Both the position numbers and the translations under genes were made by a program. The notes under the pieces are model-generated. The model did not search any database, was not told where the DNA came from, and saw only the letters and a list, made by a program, of their open reading frames with translations. Positions 53,972-62,458 of a stretch of 64,000 bases of DNA are shown piece by piece. The stretch is from positions 1,302,001 to 1,366,000 of the forward strand of contig NZ_BLAV01000001.1 in assembly GCF_009617875.1 (NCBI RefSeq), given 5' to 3'. How positions within the stretch are numbered: position 1 is the first letter of the stretch; the number at the start of each line of letters is the position of its first letter. This DNA comes from Prolixibacter sp. NT017 (lineage in GTDB: Bacteria > Bacteroidota > Bacteroidia > Bacteroidales > Prolixibacteraceae).

Positions 53972-54104
53972 ACTTCCCTTATTATTAATTGAGATTAGTC
54001 TAAATTAAAACTTATTTCATTTTGCCTGTCGGGGGAAGCGGAATCTTAAGTGAATTTTAAGAATCATATGAAGGGTTTATGTGCTGATAATTAATGCAAA
54101 AGAA

Positions 54105-54141
54105 AAGGCAGAAAACCCGCTGATGACGAATCTTCTGCCTT
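54105..54141 (-). terminator. Terminator of the copper-export unit
   Basis: AAGGCAGAA (54105-54113) and TTCTGCCTT (54133-54141) form a perfect 9-bp stem; the minus strand continues with TTTTCTTTT. It lies 28 bases past the chaperone gene. Confidence 0.75.
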
Positions 54142-54168
54142 GATTATTTTGCCAGATATGTTCGGTTT

Positions 54169-54381
54169 TTAAACCTCTTCGATGTTGTATCCGGCTTTTT
54201 GTACCAACTCTTTTACTACTTCCGGATTGTTTTCTTTCAGTTCCACTGTCAGAATTTTTTCCGGGTTACTAATGTCCACTTCCCATTTCTCGATAGCATC
54301 TGAGCCATTTAGGGAAGGAGTTACTGCTGCGATACAACCGTTGCAGTTAATGTTTGTCTTGTATTTTACGGTGAAATTCAT
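54169..54381 (-). CDS. Heavy-metal-associated domain protein, CopZ-like
   Basis: A 70-residue single HMA domain: strand MNFTVKYKTNINCNGC with CNGC metal-binding cysteines (residues 13-16), WEVDISNPEKILTVELKE and a C-terminal QKAGYNIEEV. It should carry copper in the cytoplasm to CopA, whose gene ends 34 bp upstream. The metal is inferred. Confidence 0.88.
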   Translation of the reverse strand: MNFTVKYKTNINCNGCIAAVTPSLNGSDAIEKWEVDISNPEKILTVELKENNPEVVKELVQKAGYNIEEV

Positions 54382-54414
54382 GATTACTTGAGTTTTATGT
54401 TATTGATTAAATAA

Positions 54415-56643
54415 TTAAAGTGATTTCCATTTTAATCGAAGACTGTTCGACACTACCGAAACCGAACTGAACGCCATGGCCGCTGCGGCAATCATCGGGT
54501 TCAGCAGGAATCCGTTGAAAGCATACAATACGCCGGCAGCAATTGGTATTCCAATGACATTGTAAATAAATGCCCAGAACAGGTTCTGTTTGACAGTTGC
54601 CACGGTTTGTTTCGACAGTTTCAATGCTTTGGGAATGCTGTTTAAATCGGAGGTGGTCAAGGTCATCTTGGCCACGTCAATAGCAATGTCAGAGCCTTTT
54701 CCCATGGCAATGCTAATATCAGCCTGAGCCAAAGCCTGCGAGTCGTTGATTCCGTCGCCTACCATAGCGACTGTTTTGCCTTGTTGCTGCAGTTCTTTCA
54801 CAAAATCGGCCTTGTCGCCGGGCAGAATGCCTGCCTTGAAATGTTTCAGACCAACTTGCTTTGATACGGATTCAGCGGTTTGCTCATTGTCTCCCGTCAG
54901 CATGTAAACATCGATACCTTCGTTCTGCAAATGCGCGATGGCTGCTTTCGATGTCTCTTTAATCTGGTCGGCGATAGCAATAACAGCCAGTACTTTTTCC
55001 GCGTTGGCGAAGAAAATGACTGTTTGCGCATCCTGTTGCATTTTTCCGGCTTTCGCCTGAATATCTTTCGGAATTTTTATCTCATTTTCTTCCAGCAACC
55101 GATGGTTTCCAACAAAGTAGTGTTCTTCCGAGAAAGCGGCCTTTACACCTTGTCCCGTAATACTTTCAAACTGATCCGGCTGCGTTCCTTTAACTTCTTT
55201 ACTCTTGAAATATTCTTCAACGGAACTGGCCAGTGGGTGCTCCGATTGTTTCTCCATTCCAAACAGCAGCGGAGTCAGTTGCTCTTGATTTGCATTCTCA
55301 GTCCAGATGATATCGGCAACCACCGGTTTTCCTTCCGTGATGGTCCCCGTCTTATCAAGAATCACAGCATTTACTTTATGCGCTGTTTCGAGGCTTTCTG
55401 CATCTTTTATGAGAATGTTATTTTCGGCGCCTTTGCCAATTCCTACCATAATAGCGGTTGGTGTGGCCAGTCCCAACGCACAGGGACAAGCAATAACCAG
55501 TACCGTGATGGCTGCCAGCAATGCGTGGGTAAACGCCTGGTCGCCGCCAAAAATCATCCAGACGATGAATGTTAGGACTGATATTCCCATAACGACCGGA
55601 ACGAAAATACCGGCAATTTTATCGACCAGTTTTTGAACCGGGGCTTTACTTCCCTGGGCTTCCTGCACCATTTTAATAATGTGTGCCAGCAGTGTCTCTC
55701 CGCCTACTTTCTCGGCTTTGAATCGGAAACTTCCTTTTTGGTTGATGGTTCCGGCAAATACCTCTTTATTTTCTGTTTTTTCTACCGGAATAGGTTCTCC
55801 GCTGATCATACTTTCGTCGACAAAGGAATTGCCAAAGGTTACTTTTCCGTCTACCGGGATTTTCTCGCCGGGTTTAACCAACAAAATATCACCAATGGCT
55901 ACATCTTTAATCGGTACGGTGGTTTCTGTTCCGTCCTCAGCAATCCTTACAACCGTTTTAGGCTGCAGGCCTATTAGCTTCTTAATGGCTGATGATGTAT
56001 TTGATTTGGCCCGGTCTTCCAATAGTTTGCCAAGTAGAATAAAGGCAATAATGGCTGCGGCTGCTTCGTAGTAAACATGTGCCTCGAAACCTTTGCTGGT
56101 CCAGAATTCGGGATATAACGTATTGAACAGACTGAACAGGAATGCGATGCCCGTACTTACAGCGACCAGCGTGTCCATATTGGCCACCCGGTGTTTCATC
56201 TGTTTCCAGGCGTTTATGTAGAATCGTTTCCCGAAGATGAGTACAACCGGAAGTGTCAGTGCCAGTTCAATCCATTTGGCGTACGGCAAATCAGTCAAAA
56301 ACATCGCGATAGCTACAATCGGGATGGAAAACAGAACCGCTCCCAATGTATGTTTTTTCAGCTGGTCGTATTCTTTTCGTTGTATTTCTTCTACCGTTTC
56401 TCCGGCGGTTTCCTTGTCCTCCACGATGAGGTCGTAACCTACTGCCTGAATGGCTGCCTTCATCGCGGAAGGTTGTATCACCTGTTCGTCCCATTTTACC
56501 AAGACGCTGGCATTCGCAAAATTCACTTTGGCATCTATCACACCATCTGTTGCATTCAGGATGGTTTCGACGCTCAGTGAACAGGACGCACAGCTCATCC
56601 CGGTAACGGGAAAGGTTTGCGTTATGTAATTTGAAGCTGACAT
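54415..56643 (-). CDS. copA: Copper-translocating P-type ATPase
   Basis: A 742-residue P1B-ATPase. One HMA domain with GMSCASC (about 15-21), eight helices, the translocation motif CPCALG, the phosphorylation site DKTGTITEG, the HP locus (EHPLASS), GDGINDSQAL and an SSVSVVSNSLRLK end motif, all typical of Cu(I) ATPases. Exports copper from the cytoplasm. The start codon sits at the edge of a palindrome (56643-56666) and a -7 box (56667-56674). Confidence 0.96.
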   Translation of the reverse strand: MSASNYITQTFPVTGMSCASCSLSVETILNATDGVIDAKVNFANASVLVKWDEQVIQPSAMKAAIQAVGYDLIVEDKETAGETVEEIQRKEYDQLKKHTLGAVLFSIPIVAIAMFLTDLPYAKWIELALTLPVVLIFGKRFYINAWKQMKHRVANMDTLVAVSTGIAFLFSLFNTLYPEFWTSKGFEAHVYYEAAAAIIAFILLGKLLEDRAKSNTSSAIKKLIGLQPKTVVRIAEDGTETTVPIKDVAIGDILLVKPGEKIPVDGKVTFGNSFVDESMISGEPIPVEKTENKEVFAGTINQKGSFRFKAEKVGGETLLAHIIKMVQEAQGSKAPVQKLVDKIAGIFVPVVMGISVLTFIVWMIFGGDQAFTHALLAAITVLVIACPCALGLATPTAIMVGIGKGAENNILIKDAESLETAHKVNAVILDKTGTITEGKPVVADIIWTENANQEQLTPLLFGMEKQSEHPLASSVEEYFKSKEVKGTQPDQFESITGQGVKAAFSEEHYFVGNHRLLEENEIKIPKDIQAKAGKMQQDAQTVIFFANAEKVLAVIAIADQIKETSKAAIAHLQNEGIDVYMLTGDNEQTAESVSKQVGLKHFKAGILPGDKADFVKELQQQGKTVAMVGDGINDSQALAQADISIAMGKGSDIAIDVAKMTLTTSDLNSIPKALKLSKQTVATVKQNLFWAFIYNVIGIPIAAGVLYAFNGFLLNPMIAAAAMAFSSVSVVSNSLRLKWKSL

Positions 56644-56674
56644 AGCATAAAGTTTTATTTATGCTACAAAGCTA
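56643..56674 (-). promoter_or_regulatory. Candidate promoter with palindromic operator of copA
   Basis: On the minus strand TAGCTTTG (56674-56667) is an exact -7 box. Directly after it, TAGCATAAA and TTTATGCTA (56643-56651 and 56658-56666) make a perfect 9-bp inverted repeat with a 6-base gap, ending at the ATG. A repressor or activator bound here would control the start of transcription or translation. Confidence 0.55.
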
Positions 56675-56726
56675 GTGCACGCGGGCCTTTTGGATGTTAC
56701 AGGATTTTTGAAAAGAGTTATACAAT

Positions 56727-57293
56727 TTACAGTTTGTCGAGCGGGGTACGCTGTCTGGCGTCTTTCAGTTTTTTAAAATGGCTTGGGGTTAAACCGGTGA
56801 TTTTTTTGAATTGTCCACTCAGATGGGCTACGCTACTGTATCCCATTTGGTAGGCTATCTCACTTAGTGTGAGTTCGTCATATACCAGCAGCTCTTTTAC
56901 CTTTTCGATTTTTTGCTCAATGTAGTAATGCTCAATCGTTGTTCCCTCTATGGATGAAAAGAGGTTGCTAAGGTAGTGGTAATCGTAATTGAGATGGTTG
57001 CGGATATAATCGGACAGCCTAATTTGAATAGGCTCGTCGTTCCGGTGAACCAACTCGATGATGAGCGTTTTTATTTTCTCTACTAATGTGCTGTTCTTGT
57101 CGTCGAGCAGTTCGAAACCGAGGGGTTCGATGTTGGTTTTTATCTGCTTCATTTGGTCGGCGGTGAGCTCTGTTTCACCAAAATCCACTTCGCCTAATTC
57201 TACTGAAATGGGCTCCAGTTTCAGATCGTTGAGCTGGTTTTTAATGGCCAGCTTACAACGATCGCAAACCATATTTTTGATGTATATCTTCAC
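56727..57293 (-). CDS. AraC-type regulator with N-terminal metal-binding domain
   Basis: A 188-residue regulator. The N-terminus (MKIYIKNMVCDRCKLAIKNQL) has an HMA-like MxCxxC motif (residues 8-13), so it may sense copper or a similar metal. The C-terminal half (about 100-185, HYLSNLFSSIEGTTIEHYYIEQKIEKVKELL and LSEIAYQMGYSSVAHLSGQFKKITGLTPSHFK) is an AraC DNA-binding domain. The start is GTG at 57293; the next ATG at 57272 would remove the first strand. It lies 83 bp upstream of copA on the same strand and is the likely regulator of it. Confidence 0.88.
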   Translation of the reverse strand: MKIYIKNMVCDRCKLAIKNQLNDLKLEPISVELGEVDFGETELTADQMKQIKTNIEPLGFELLDDKNSTLVEKIKTLIIELVHRNDEPIQIRLSDYIRNHLNYDYHYLSNLFSSIEGTTIEHYYIEQKIEKVKELLVYDELTLSEIAYQMGYSSVAHLSGQFKKITGLTPSHFKKLKDARQRTPLDKL

Positions 57294-57342
57294 TTTTATC
57301 GTTTTTCCACAGAGCTTCTATTTCGGCTTTCGCCGGAAATTA

Positions 57343-59235
57343 TCACTCCAGGTAAGTGTAACCATACAGTCCGGAGCGATAGTTGGACAGAAATTCTTTT
57401 CCTTCTTCCGCTGATATCTTTCCGGTTTTCACCGATGAAGTTACCCAGGTTTCTACCGTTCGAACGAGCTTCTTCGGGTTGTACTGCACGTAGTCGAGAA
57501 CCTCGGCTACCGTTTCCCCATCGATGATCTGGTCGATACTGTATTCCTTGTCATCAACCGACACGTGAACCGCGTTGGTATCGCCGAACAGGTTGTGCAG
57601 ATCGCCGAGAATTTCCTGGTAAGCACCTACGAGGAAAACTCCAATGTAGTACGACTCTTTTGCTTTGAGAGAATGAACGGGTAGATAATAAGAAAAGTTT
57701 CGGGTCGAAATGAAATTGTTAATCTTTCCGTCCGAATCACAAGTGATATCCTGTAGTGTTGCCGAACGGTCCGGTTTTTCGTCAAGGCGTTGGATCGGAA
57801 TGATTGGGAAAATCTGGTCGATAGCCCAGGAATCAGGTAACGACTGGAACAGCGAGAAATTACAGAAATATTTGTCGGACAATAATTTCGGTAGGTTTAA
57901 CAATTCTTCCGGAACATGCTTCAGTTTGCTGGCCATTTGATGCACCTCGCGGGCAACGGACCAGAACAGCCGTTCAATCTGCGCACGGGTTTTCAAATCG
58001 ACTAATCCTAGACTAAAACGGTCGAGCGCTTCTTCCCGTATTTGCTGTGCATCGTGCCAGGTTTCCAGCATTCGCGGCTGGTTTAGCATATCCCATGATT
58101 CGTATAGCTCTTTCACCAGATCGTGCGCATCTTCGGGCAAATCTTCCTCTTCATCCCAACTTGGCAATGTTGCCGATTCGAGCACTTCGAAGATAAGTAC
58201 CGAATGGTGGGCCGCTAGTGAACGTCCCGATTCGGTGATAATATTGGGATGTGGAATATCGTGTTCGTTGGCTGCGTCGACCATCGATGAAGTGGCATCA
58301 TTCACATACTCCTGTATGCTGTAGTTGACACTGCTTTCACTGTTTGCCGAGCGGGTTCCGTCGTAATCGACGCCCAGCCCGCCGCCAATGTCTACGAATT
58401 CAACCGGAAAGCCATTGAGATGAAGATGTACGTAGAATTGCGCCGCTTCCCGTAAGGCAATTTTAATGCGGCGAATTTTATTTACCTGGCTGCCAATATG
58501 GAAGTGAACCAGCTTCAGGCAATCCTGCATTTTGTGCTTTTCCAGGAAATCCATGGCTACCAGCAATTCGCTGGATGTTAGTCCGAATTTACTGACGTCG
58601 CCGCCCGAATCTTCCCACTTGCCGCTACCTGAGCTGGCCAGTTTGATGCGGATACCGATATTCGGTCGAATCTTCAGACGGTTGGCAATGCGCGCAATCA
58701 GTTTCAGCTCGTTCAGCTTTTCTACCACCAGGAAAATGCGACGGCCCATTTTTTGCGCCAGCAAAGCCAGCTCAATATAATCCTCGTCTTTGTAACCGTT
58801 GCAAATAATAAGTGAGTCGTTATCGGTGTTCACGCCAATGACAGCATGTAATTCCGGTTTGGAACCGGCTTCCAGACCTATGTTGAATTTTTTGCCGTGA
58901 CTGACAATTTCCTGAACAACGGGGCGCATCTGGTTGACCTTGATGGGATAGACCGTAAAATTCTGCGCTTTGTATTCGTACTCTTCGGCTGCGATTTTAA
59001 AGCAGCTTTCCATCTTCTCGATCCGGCTATCGAGGATATCGGGAAAACGTATCAGCATCGGAGCCGAAACATCACGCAATTGAAGTTCATCGACCAACTC
59101 CTTTAAGTCTACCTGAACACCGTCTTTTTTCGGTGTTACTACAACATGTCCCTTCTCGTTAATTGAAAAATAATTTATTCCCCAGCCTGTGATGTTGTAT
59201 AGTTCGGCAGAATCTTCAACGCGCCATTTTCTCAT
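57343..59235 (-). CDS. speA: Arginine decarboxylase (biosynthetic, SpeA type)
   Basis: A 630-residue PLP enzyme of the SpeA group. The start MRKWRVEDSAELYNITGWGINYFSINEKGHV, the PLP lysine in YPIKVNQMRPVV, GLEAGSKPELHAVIGV, HFHIGSQVNKI, EFVDIGGGLGVDYDG and ITESGRSLAAHHSVL fit well. Converts arginine to agmatine, the first step to putrescine by that route. Stands alone; length matches the family. Confidence 0.95.
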   Translation of the reverse strand: MRKWRVEDSAELYNITGWGINYFSINEKGHVVVTPKKDGVQVDLKELVDELQLRDVSAPMLIRFPDILDSRIEKMESCFKIAAEEYEYKAQNFTVYPIKVNQMRPVVQEIVSHGKKFNIGLEAGSKPELHAVIGVNTDNDSLIICNGYKDEDYIELALLAQKMGRRIFLVVEKLNELKLIARIANRLKIRPNIGIRIKLASSGSGKWEDSGGDVSKFGLTSSELLVAMDFLEKHKMQDCLKLVHFHIGSQVNKIRRIKIALREAAQFYVHLHLNGFPVEFVDIGGGLGVDYDGTRSANSESSVNYSIQEYVNDATSSMVDAANEHDIPHPNIITESGRSLAAHHSVLIFEVLESATLPSWDEEEDLPEDAHDLVKELYESWDMLNQPRMLETWHDAQQIREEALDRFSLGLVDLKTRAQIERLFWSVAREVHQMASKLKHVPEELLNLPKLLSDKYFCNFSLFQSLPDSWAIDQIFPIIPIQRLDEKPDRSATLQDITCDSDGKINNFISTRNFSYYLPVHSLKAKESYYIGVFLVGAYQEILGDLHNLFGDTNAVHVSVDDKEYSIDQIIDGETVAEVLDYVQYNPKKLVRTVETWVTSSVKTGKISAEEGKEFLSNYRSGLYGYTYLE

Positions 59236-59434
59236 TTTTTCGACTTCTTACTTTTGTTCGTTATTCGTTTTATTATTGTCAGTTTTGCCTTTTGAAAGGC
59301 GAGTTATTTTTTACGTTTTCGGGCTAAAATTAGGAAAAAATTGTTGGTTTGTTTTCAGGTATAACAAATGCAAAGCCCATATTTTTCAATAAATATGTTA
59401 AAACTTACGGTTGTTCGTTGTATTTTGTTGAAGA
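59236..59434. other. Intergenic region between speA and the FemAB-like gene
   Basis: AT-rich, with a small hairpin GCCTTT-TG-AAAGGC near 59287-59300 and no gene. Confidence 0.4.
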
Positions 59435-60568
59435 TTAACGGATATGGTATCCCTGGGCATTGCGTTCAGCCATCATGAATAACTTGTATTGTTCTTCATT
59501 TAGTGGATAATCCCAACAACCCATCCGGTGGTACAAATCGCCGCCGAATCCCGTCTTAAATCGATATAGACCATGCATGGGATGTGATGGCTCCGGAGTA
59601 GGAGCTACACCAAACATGTCATATTCTGTGCAGCCTTTCTGCCGTGCAATTTTAATGGCCTCCCATTGTAATGCATAAGTAGCCATCATGTTCCGGTGGT
59701 GAGAAGATGAAGCGCCGTACAGATAGGTGGCTCTTTTTCCGGTGATGACCAGAAACATACCTGCCAACGGAACACCGTCTGATTCGGCCAAGAGCATATG
59801 CACATCTGCGGGCGAATTGGTATTCGCTGCCTGCGTTTCGAGCACGGTACGGAAATAGCTGATATCATCGAGAACAATGCCGTTGCGGATAGCAGTTTGC
59901 CGGTACAAATCGTACCAGACCGGGAGATTGTCGAAGCTGACCTCTTTTACTTCCACACCTTTGCGTTTCGATAGGCGAATGTTGTAGCGGGTTTTGGGCT
60001 TCATTCGCTGAAGCAAAGTATCCTGATTGTGGTTCAGGTCCAGAAAAATGGTATGGGAGGGAAGCAAATCCGACGGAGCTTTGCGCAGGTTCCAGTTGTG
60101 GGTGTTGAAGTTAACGCGCATTTCCTGGTAGTGTGGTTCCGGCGGTCCCAGCCAGTCATCCCGGTCGTTGAACCGGTTTTCGTCGTCGGCCCATGGCGAT
60201 TCCCAAATCAAATCGTAGCGGATAAGAATGGTGTTCGATGGCAAAAACCGGCGGATGCTTTCGGATAGCTCTTCAAGGTACAATCCGCGAATATCTTCAT
60301 CCGGGTTCACGAGCGGACCATAAGGAATGTAAGCAACCTGGTGGTCTGCACCTACTTGTTGCATAACTACCAGCAAGTCGTCGGTTACGTGCTTTAGCTG
60401 GTTCGAAGGAGAATTATCAACGCTGAGTTCCGACTGTGGGATTTTGATATCGAAGGCGCGGGTTTCGTAGCCCAGGTTTTCTTTCACTTTGGCCCAGAAG
60501 GCCGTTTGCTGCGGTACAGCTGCAGGTTTGATTTGCTCCGTGTATTTCGGTTCAATGTCAATGTGCAT
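59435..60568 (-). CDS. FemAB/FemX-like aminoacyltransferase family protein
   Basis: A 377-residue protein of two GNAT-like halves. QQTAFWAKVKENLGYETRAF and ILIRYDLIWESPW near the start and LLQRMKPKTRYNIRLSKRKGVEVKEV, WYDLYRQTAIRNGI, GKRATYLYGASSSHHRNMMATYALQWEAIKIARQKGCTEYDMFGVAP in the second half are typical of FemA/FemB/lipid II-type transferases, where GCTxYDxxG is a hallmark. In Bacteroidota the acceptor is not known. It stands alone. Confidence 0.85.
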   Translation of the reverse strand: MHIDIEPKYTEQIKPAAVPQQTAFWAKVKENLGYETRAFDIKIPQSELSVDNSPSNQLKHVTDDLLVVMQQVGADHQVAYIPYGPLVNPDEDIRGLYLEELSESIRRFLPSNTILIRYDLIWESPWADDENRFNDRDDWLGPPEPHYQEMRVNFNTHNWNLRKAPSDLLPSHTIFLDLNHNQDTLLQRMKPKTRYNIRLSKRKGVEVKEVSFDNLPVWYDLYRQTAIRNGIVLDDISYFRTVLETQAANTNSPADVHMLLAESDGVPLAGMFLVITGKRATYLYGASSSHHRNMMATYALQWEAIKIARQKGCTEYDMFGVAPTPEPSHPMHGLYRFKTGFGGDLYHRMGCWDYPLNEEQYKLFMMAERNAQGYHIR

Positions 60569-60703
60569 TCCGCTTTTTGCCGCAAAGAAAAGGCAATTTT
60601 AAGACAATGAAAAATTATCGATAATTACCTGTTTGTTAAACGTTTTTAAACGGAATGTTGCCTGGGGTAAGTAGGCACTATAAGCTAATGTTTTGTCGTT
60701 TAA

Positions 60704-61393
60704 TTAGTCTTTCAACGCAAATTCCACAGCTGCTTTAGCATGTATTTTTAGTGTGTCGAAAAGCTCCAGACTGGTATCTTCCTGGTGGATCAGCAACGGG
60801 ATTTCGGTACAACCGAGAATCATTCCTTCGGCACCTTTTTCAGCCAGCGCGTTCATGATTTCAAGAAGGCGGTTTTTCGAGGTATCGCTGAATATTTCTT
60901 TTTCCAGTTCGTGCCAGATAACATGGTCGATGAATTCGCGTTCTTCTTTTTCAGGAATCAGTACTTCGATTCCATGTTCAGCCAGGCGCTTCTTGTAGAA
61001 ATTTTTCTCCATTGTCCGCATGGTGCCCAACAATCCAACTTTCCGAAAACCTTTCGCTTGGATGGCTTCGCCCGTTGCATCGGCAATGTGGAGCAGGGGA
61101 ACCGGAAGTTCAGCTTTCAGTTTTTCTGCGTGCATGTGCAGCGTATTAGCTCCCAGCATCACGAAGTCAGCGCCAGCGTCAATCAGCTTCAATAAGTTGT
61201 TCTTGATGTAATTATAAACTTCCTGCGGTCCTTTATCCCTGAGCTCGTTTAATTCGGCAAAATTGACTGAGTGCATAAAAATGCGTGCAGAACTCAAGCC
61301 GCCAAGTCGTTCGTTCATTCCCTGATTCAGGTAACGGTAATATTCTAATGTGGAAACCCAACCGGTTCCGCCAAAAAGTCCAATTGTTTTCAC
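60704..61393 (-). CDS. Aspartate/glutamate racemase family protein with atypical active site
   Basis: A 229-residue protein with a GTG start at 61393. The N-terminal GLFGGTGWVSTLEYYRYLN and the C-terminal LGCTEIPLLI (Cys195) are family features. The first catalytic residue position, normally Cys in CNT, reads GANTLH with Ala82. E. coli YgeA, which has Thr83/Cys197, is known to be restricted to L-Asp/L-Glu; Ala82/Cys195 goes further. It may be a racemase with restricted direction or a non-racemising homologue. No operon partner. Confidence 0.85.
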   Translation of the reverse strand: MKTIGLFGGTGWVSTLEYYRYLNQGMNERLGGLSSARIFMHSVNFAELNELRDKGPQEVYNYIKNNLLKLIDAGADFVMLGANTLHMHAEKLKAELPVPLLHIADATGEAIQAKGFRKVGLLGTMRTMEKNFYKKRLAEHGIEVLIPEKEEREFIDHVIWHELEKEIFSDTSKNRLLEIMNALAEKGAEGMILGCTEIPLLIHQEDTSLELFDTLKIHAKAAVEFALKD

Positions 61394-61698
61394 TTTCGCT
61401 GGTTTTAGATTTTAGGCGTGTTAAGTTAGTGAAGAATGATAACTCTTAATGGCTAAATTGGAATTTTTGAGAAAAAGGATTTGGGAAAGAAGGCGTATTT
61501 TTATCTCAGGAACTAGTTTTTTCAGCCGTGGGTGCTGTAATTATTTCTTGTTGGATTATACTGATGAAATGAACTAAAAACCTTAGTTTCAAAGGAATTT
61601 ACAGACCGGAAGTCTAACCTGAAACCGATGTTTCTGAGTGGAAATCAATGTTTGATTCCCAGAGTGAAATTCCGTATTTTAACGCAAAATGAAATAGA
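61394..61698. other. Divergent intergenic region
   Basis: Upstream region of the racemase homologue and of the methyltransferase. I see no gene, no clear -7 box and no repeat beyond AT-rich stretches. Confidence 0.4.
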
Positions 61699-62388
61699 AT
61701 GAAGCTAATAACCATACTACTACTGATATTTATTTTTCCATTGATGGCCTGTGCCCAGGAAGATTTTGAGGCCAAACGAATGGAAATGGTGAAGAAGCAA
61801 ATCATTGCGCGTGGTATCAATGACGGACCAACTATCCGCGCGATGCGCAAAGTTCCTCGCCAGGATTTTGTTCCCGACGCTTACCGCGATCAGGCGTATA
61901 AAGATTCTCCGCTTTCCATCGGTTACGGACAAACTATCTCGCAGCCTTACATTGTGGCTTTGATGACTGAAAAAACAAAACCTTCGAAAGGGAAGAAAGC
62001 TCTGGAAATTGGAACAGGGTCCGGTTATCAGGCGGCGGTGCTCGCCGAAATTGTCGATTCAGTTTATACGATCGAACTAATTCCCGGCTTAGCCCGGCAC
62101 GCAGCCAAAGTGCTGGCCGAGCATCACTACGACAATGTTGTCCCGAAACAGGGTGATGGCTATCGTGGCTGGCCGGAGCATGCGCCTTTTGATATTATTT
62201 TGGTTACAGCAGCCGGCGACCATGTGCCTCGTCCGCTGATTGACCAGTTGGCAGAAAATGGGCGCTTGATTATGCCGGTTGGCCAGCCTGGAAGTTTTCA
62301 GCAACTGGTGCTGCTCATTAAGCGAAACGGTCGAATCAAGAGGAAAAACCTCGCGACGGTTCAGTTTGTTCCGCTGCAGCGGGAATAA
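61699..62388 (+). CDS. pcm: Exported protein-L-isoaspartate O-methyltransferase
   Basis: A 229-residue methyltransferase. The core begins about residue 24 (RMEMVKKQIIARGINDGPTIRAMRKVPRQDFVP) with SIGYGQTISQPYIVALMTE, the SAM motif LEIGTGSGYQAAVLAE and VTAAGDHVPRPLIDQL. It is preceded by a signal peptide with a lipobox (LMAC, Cys18), so it is likely a lipoprotein or periplasmic protein. Repairs isoaspartyl residues in damaged proteins. The SAM source outside the cytoplasm is unclear, as for other exported Pcm proteins. It is convergent with acs. Confidence 0.9.
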   Translation: MKLITILLLIFIFPLMACAQEDFEAKRMEMVKKQIIARGINDGPTIRAMRKVPRQDFVPDAYRDQAYKDSPLSIGYGQTISQPYIVALMTEKTKPSKGKKALEIGTGSGYQAAVLAEIVDSVYTIELIPGLARHAAKVLAEHHYDNVVPKQGDGYRGWPEHAPFDIILVTAAGDHVPRPLIDQLAENGRLIMPVGQPGSFQQLVLLIKRNGRIKRKNLATVQFVPLQRE

Positions 62389-62408
62389 AAAATATTGTTA
62401 AAAGCAAA

Positions 62409-62437
62409 AAAGCCGGAGCTGTTTCAACTCCGGCTTT
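62409..62437. terminator. Bidirectional terminator between pcm and acs
   Basis: AAAGCCGGAG (62409-62418) and CTCCGGCTTT (62428-62437) form a perfect 10-bp stem, with A-rich sequence before and T-rich after. Confidence 0.85.
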
Positions 62438-62458
62438 CGTTTTATGAGGTGTCCTGAA

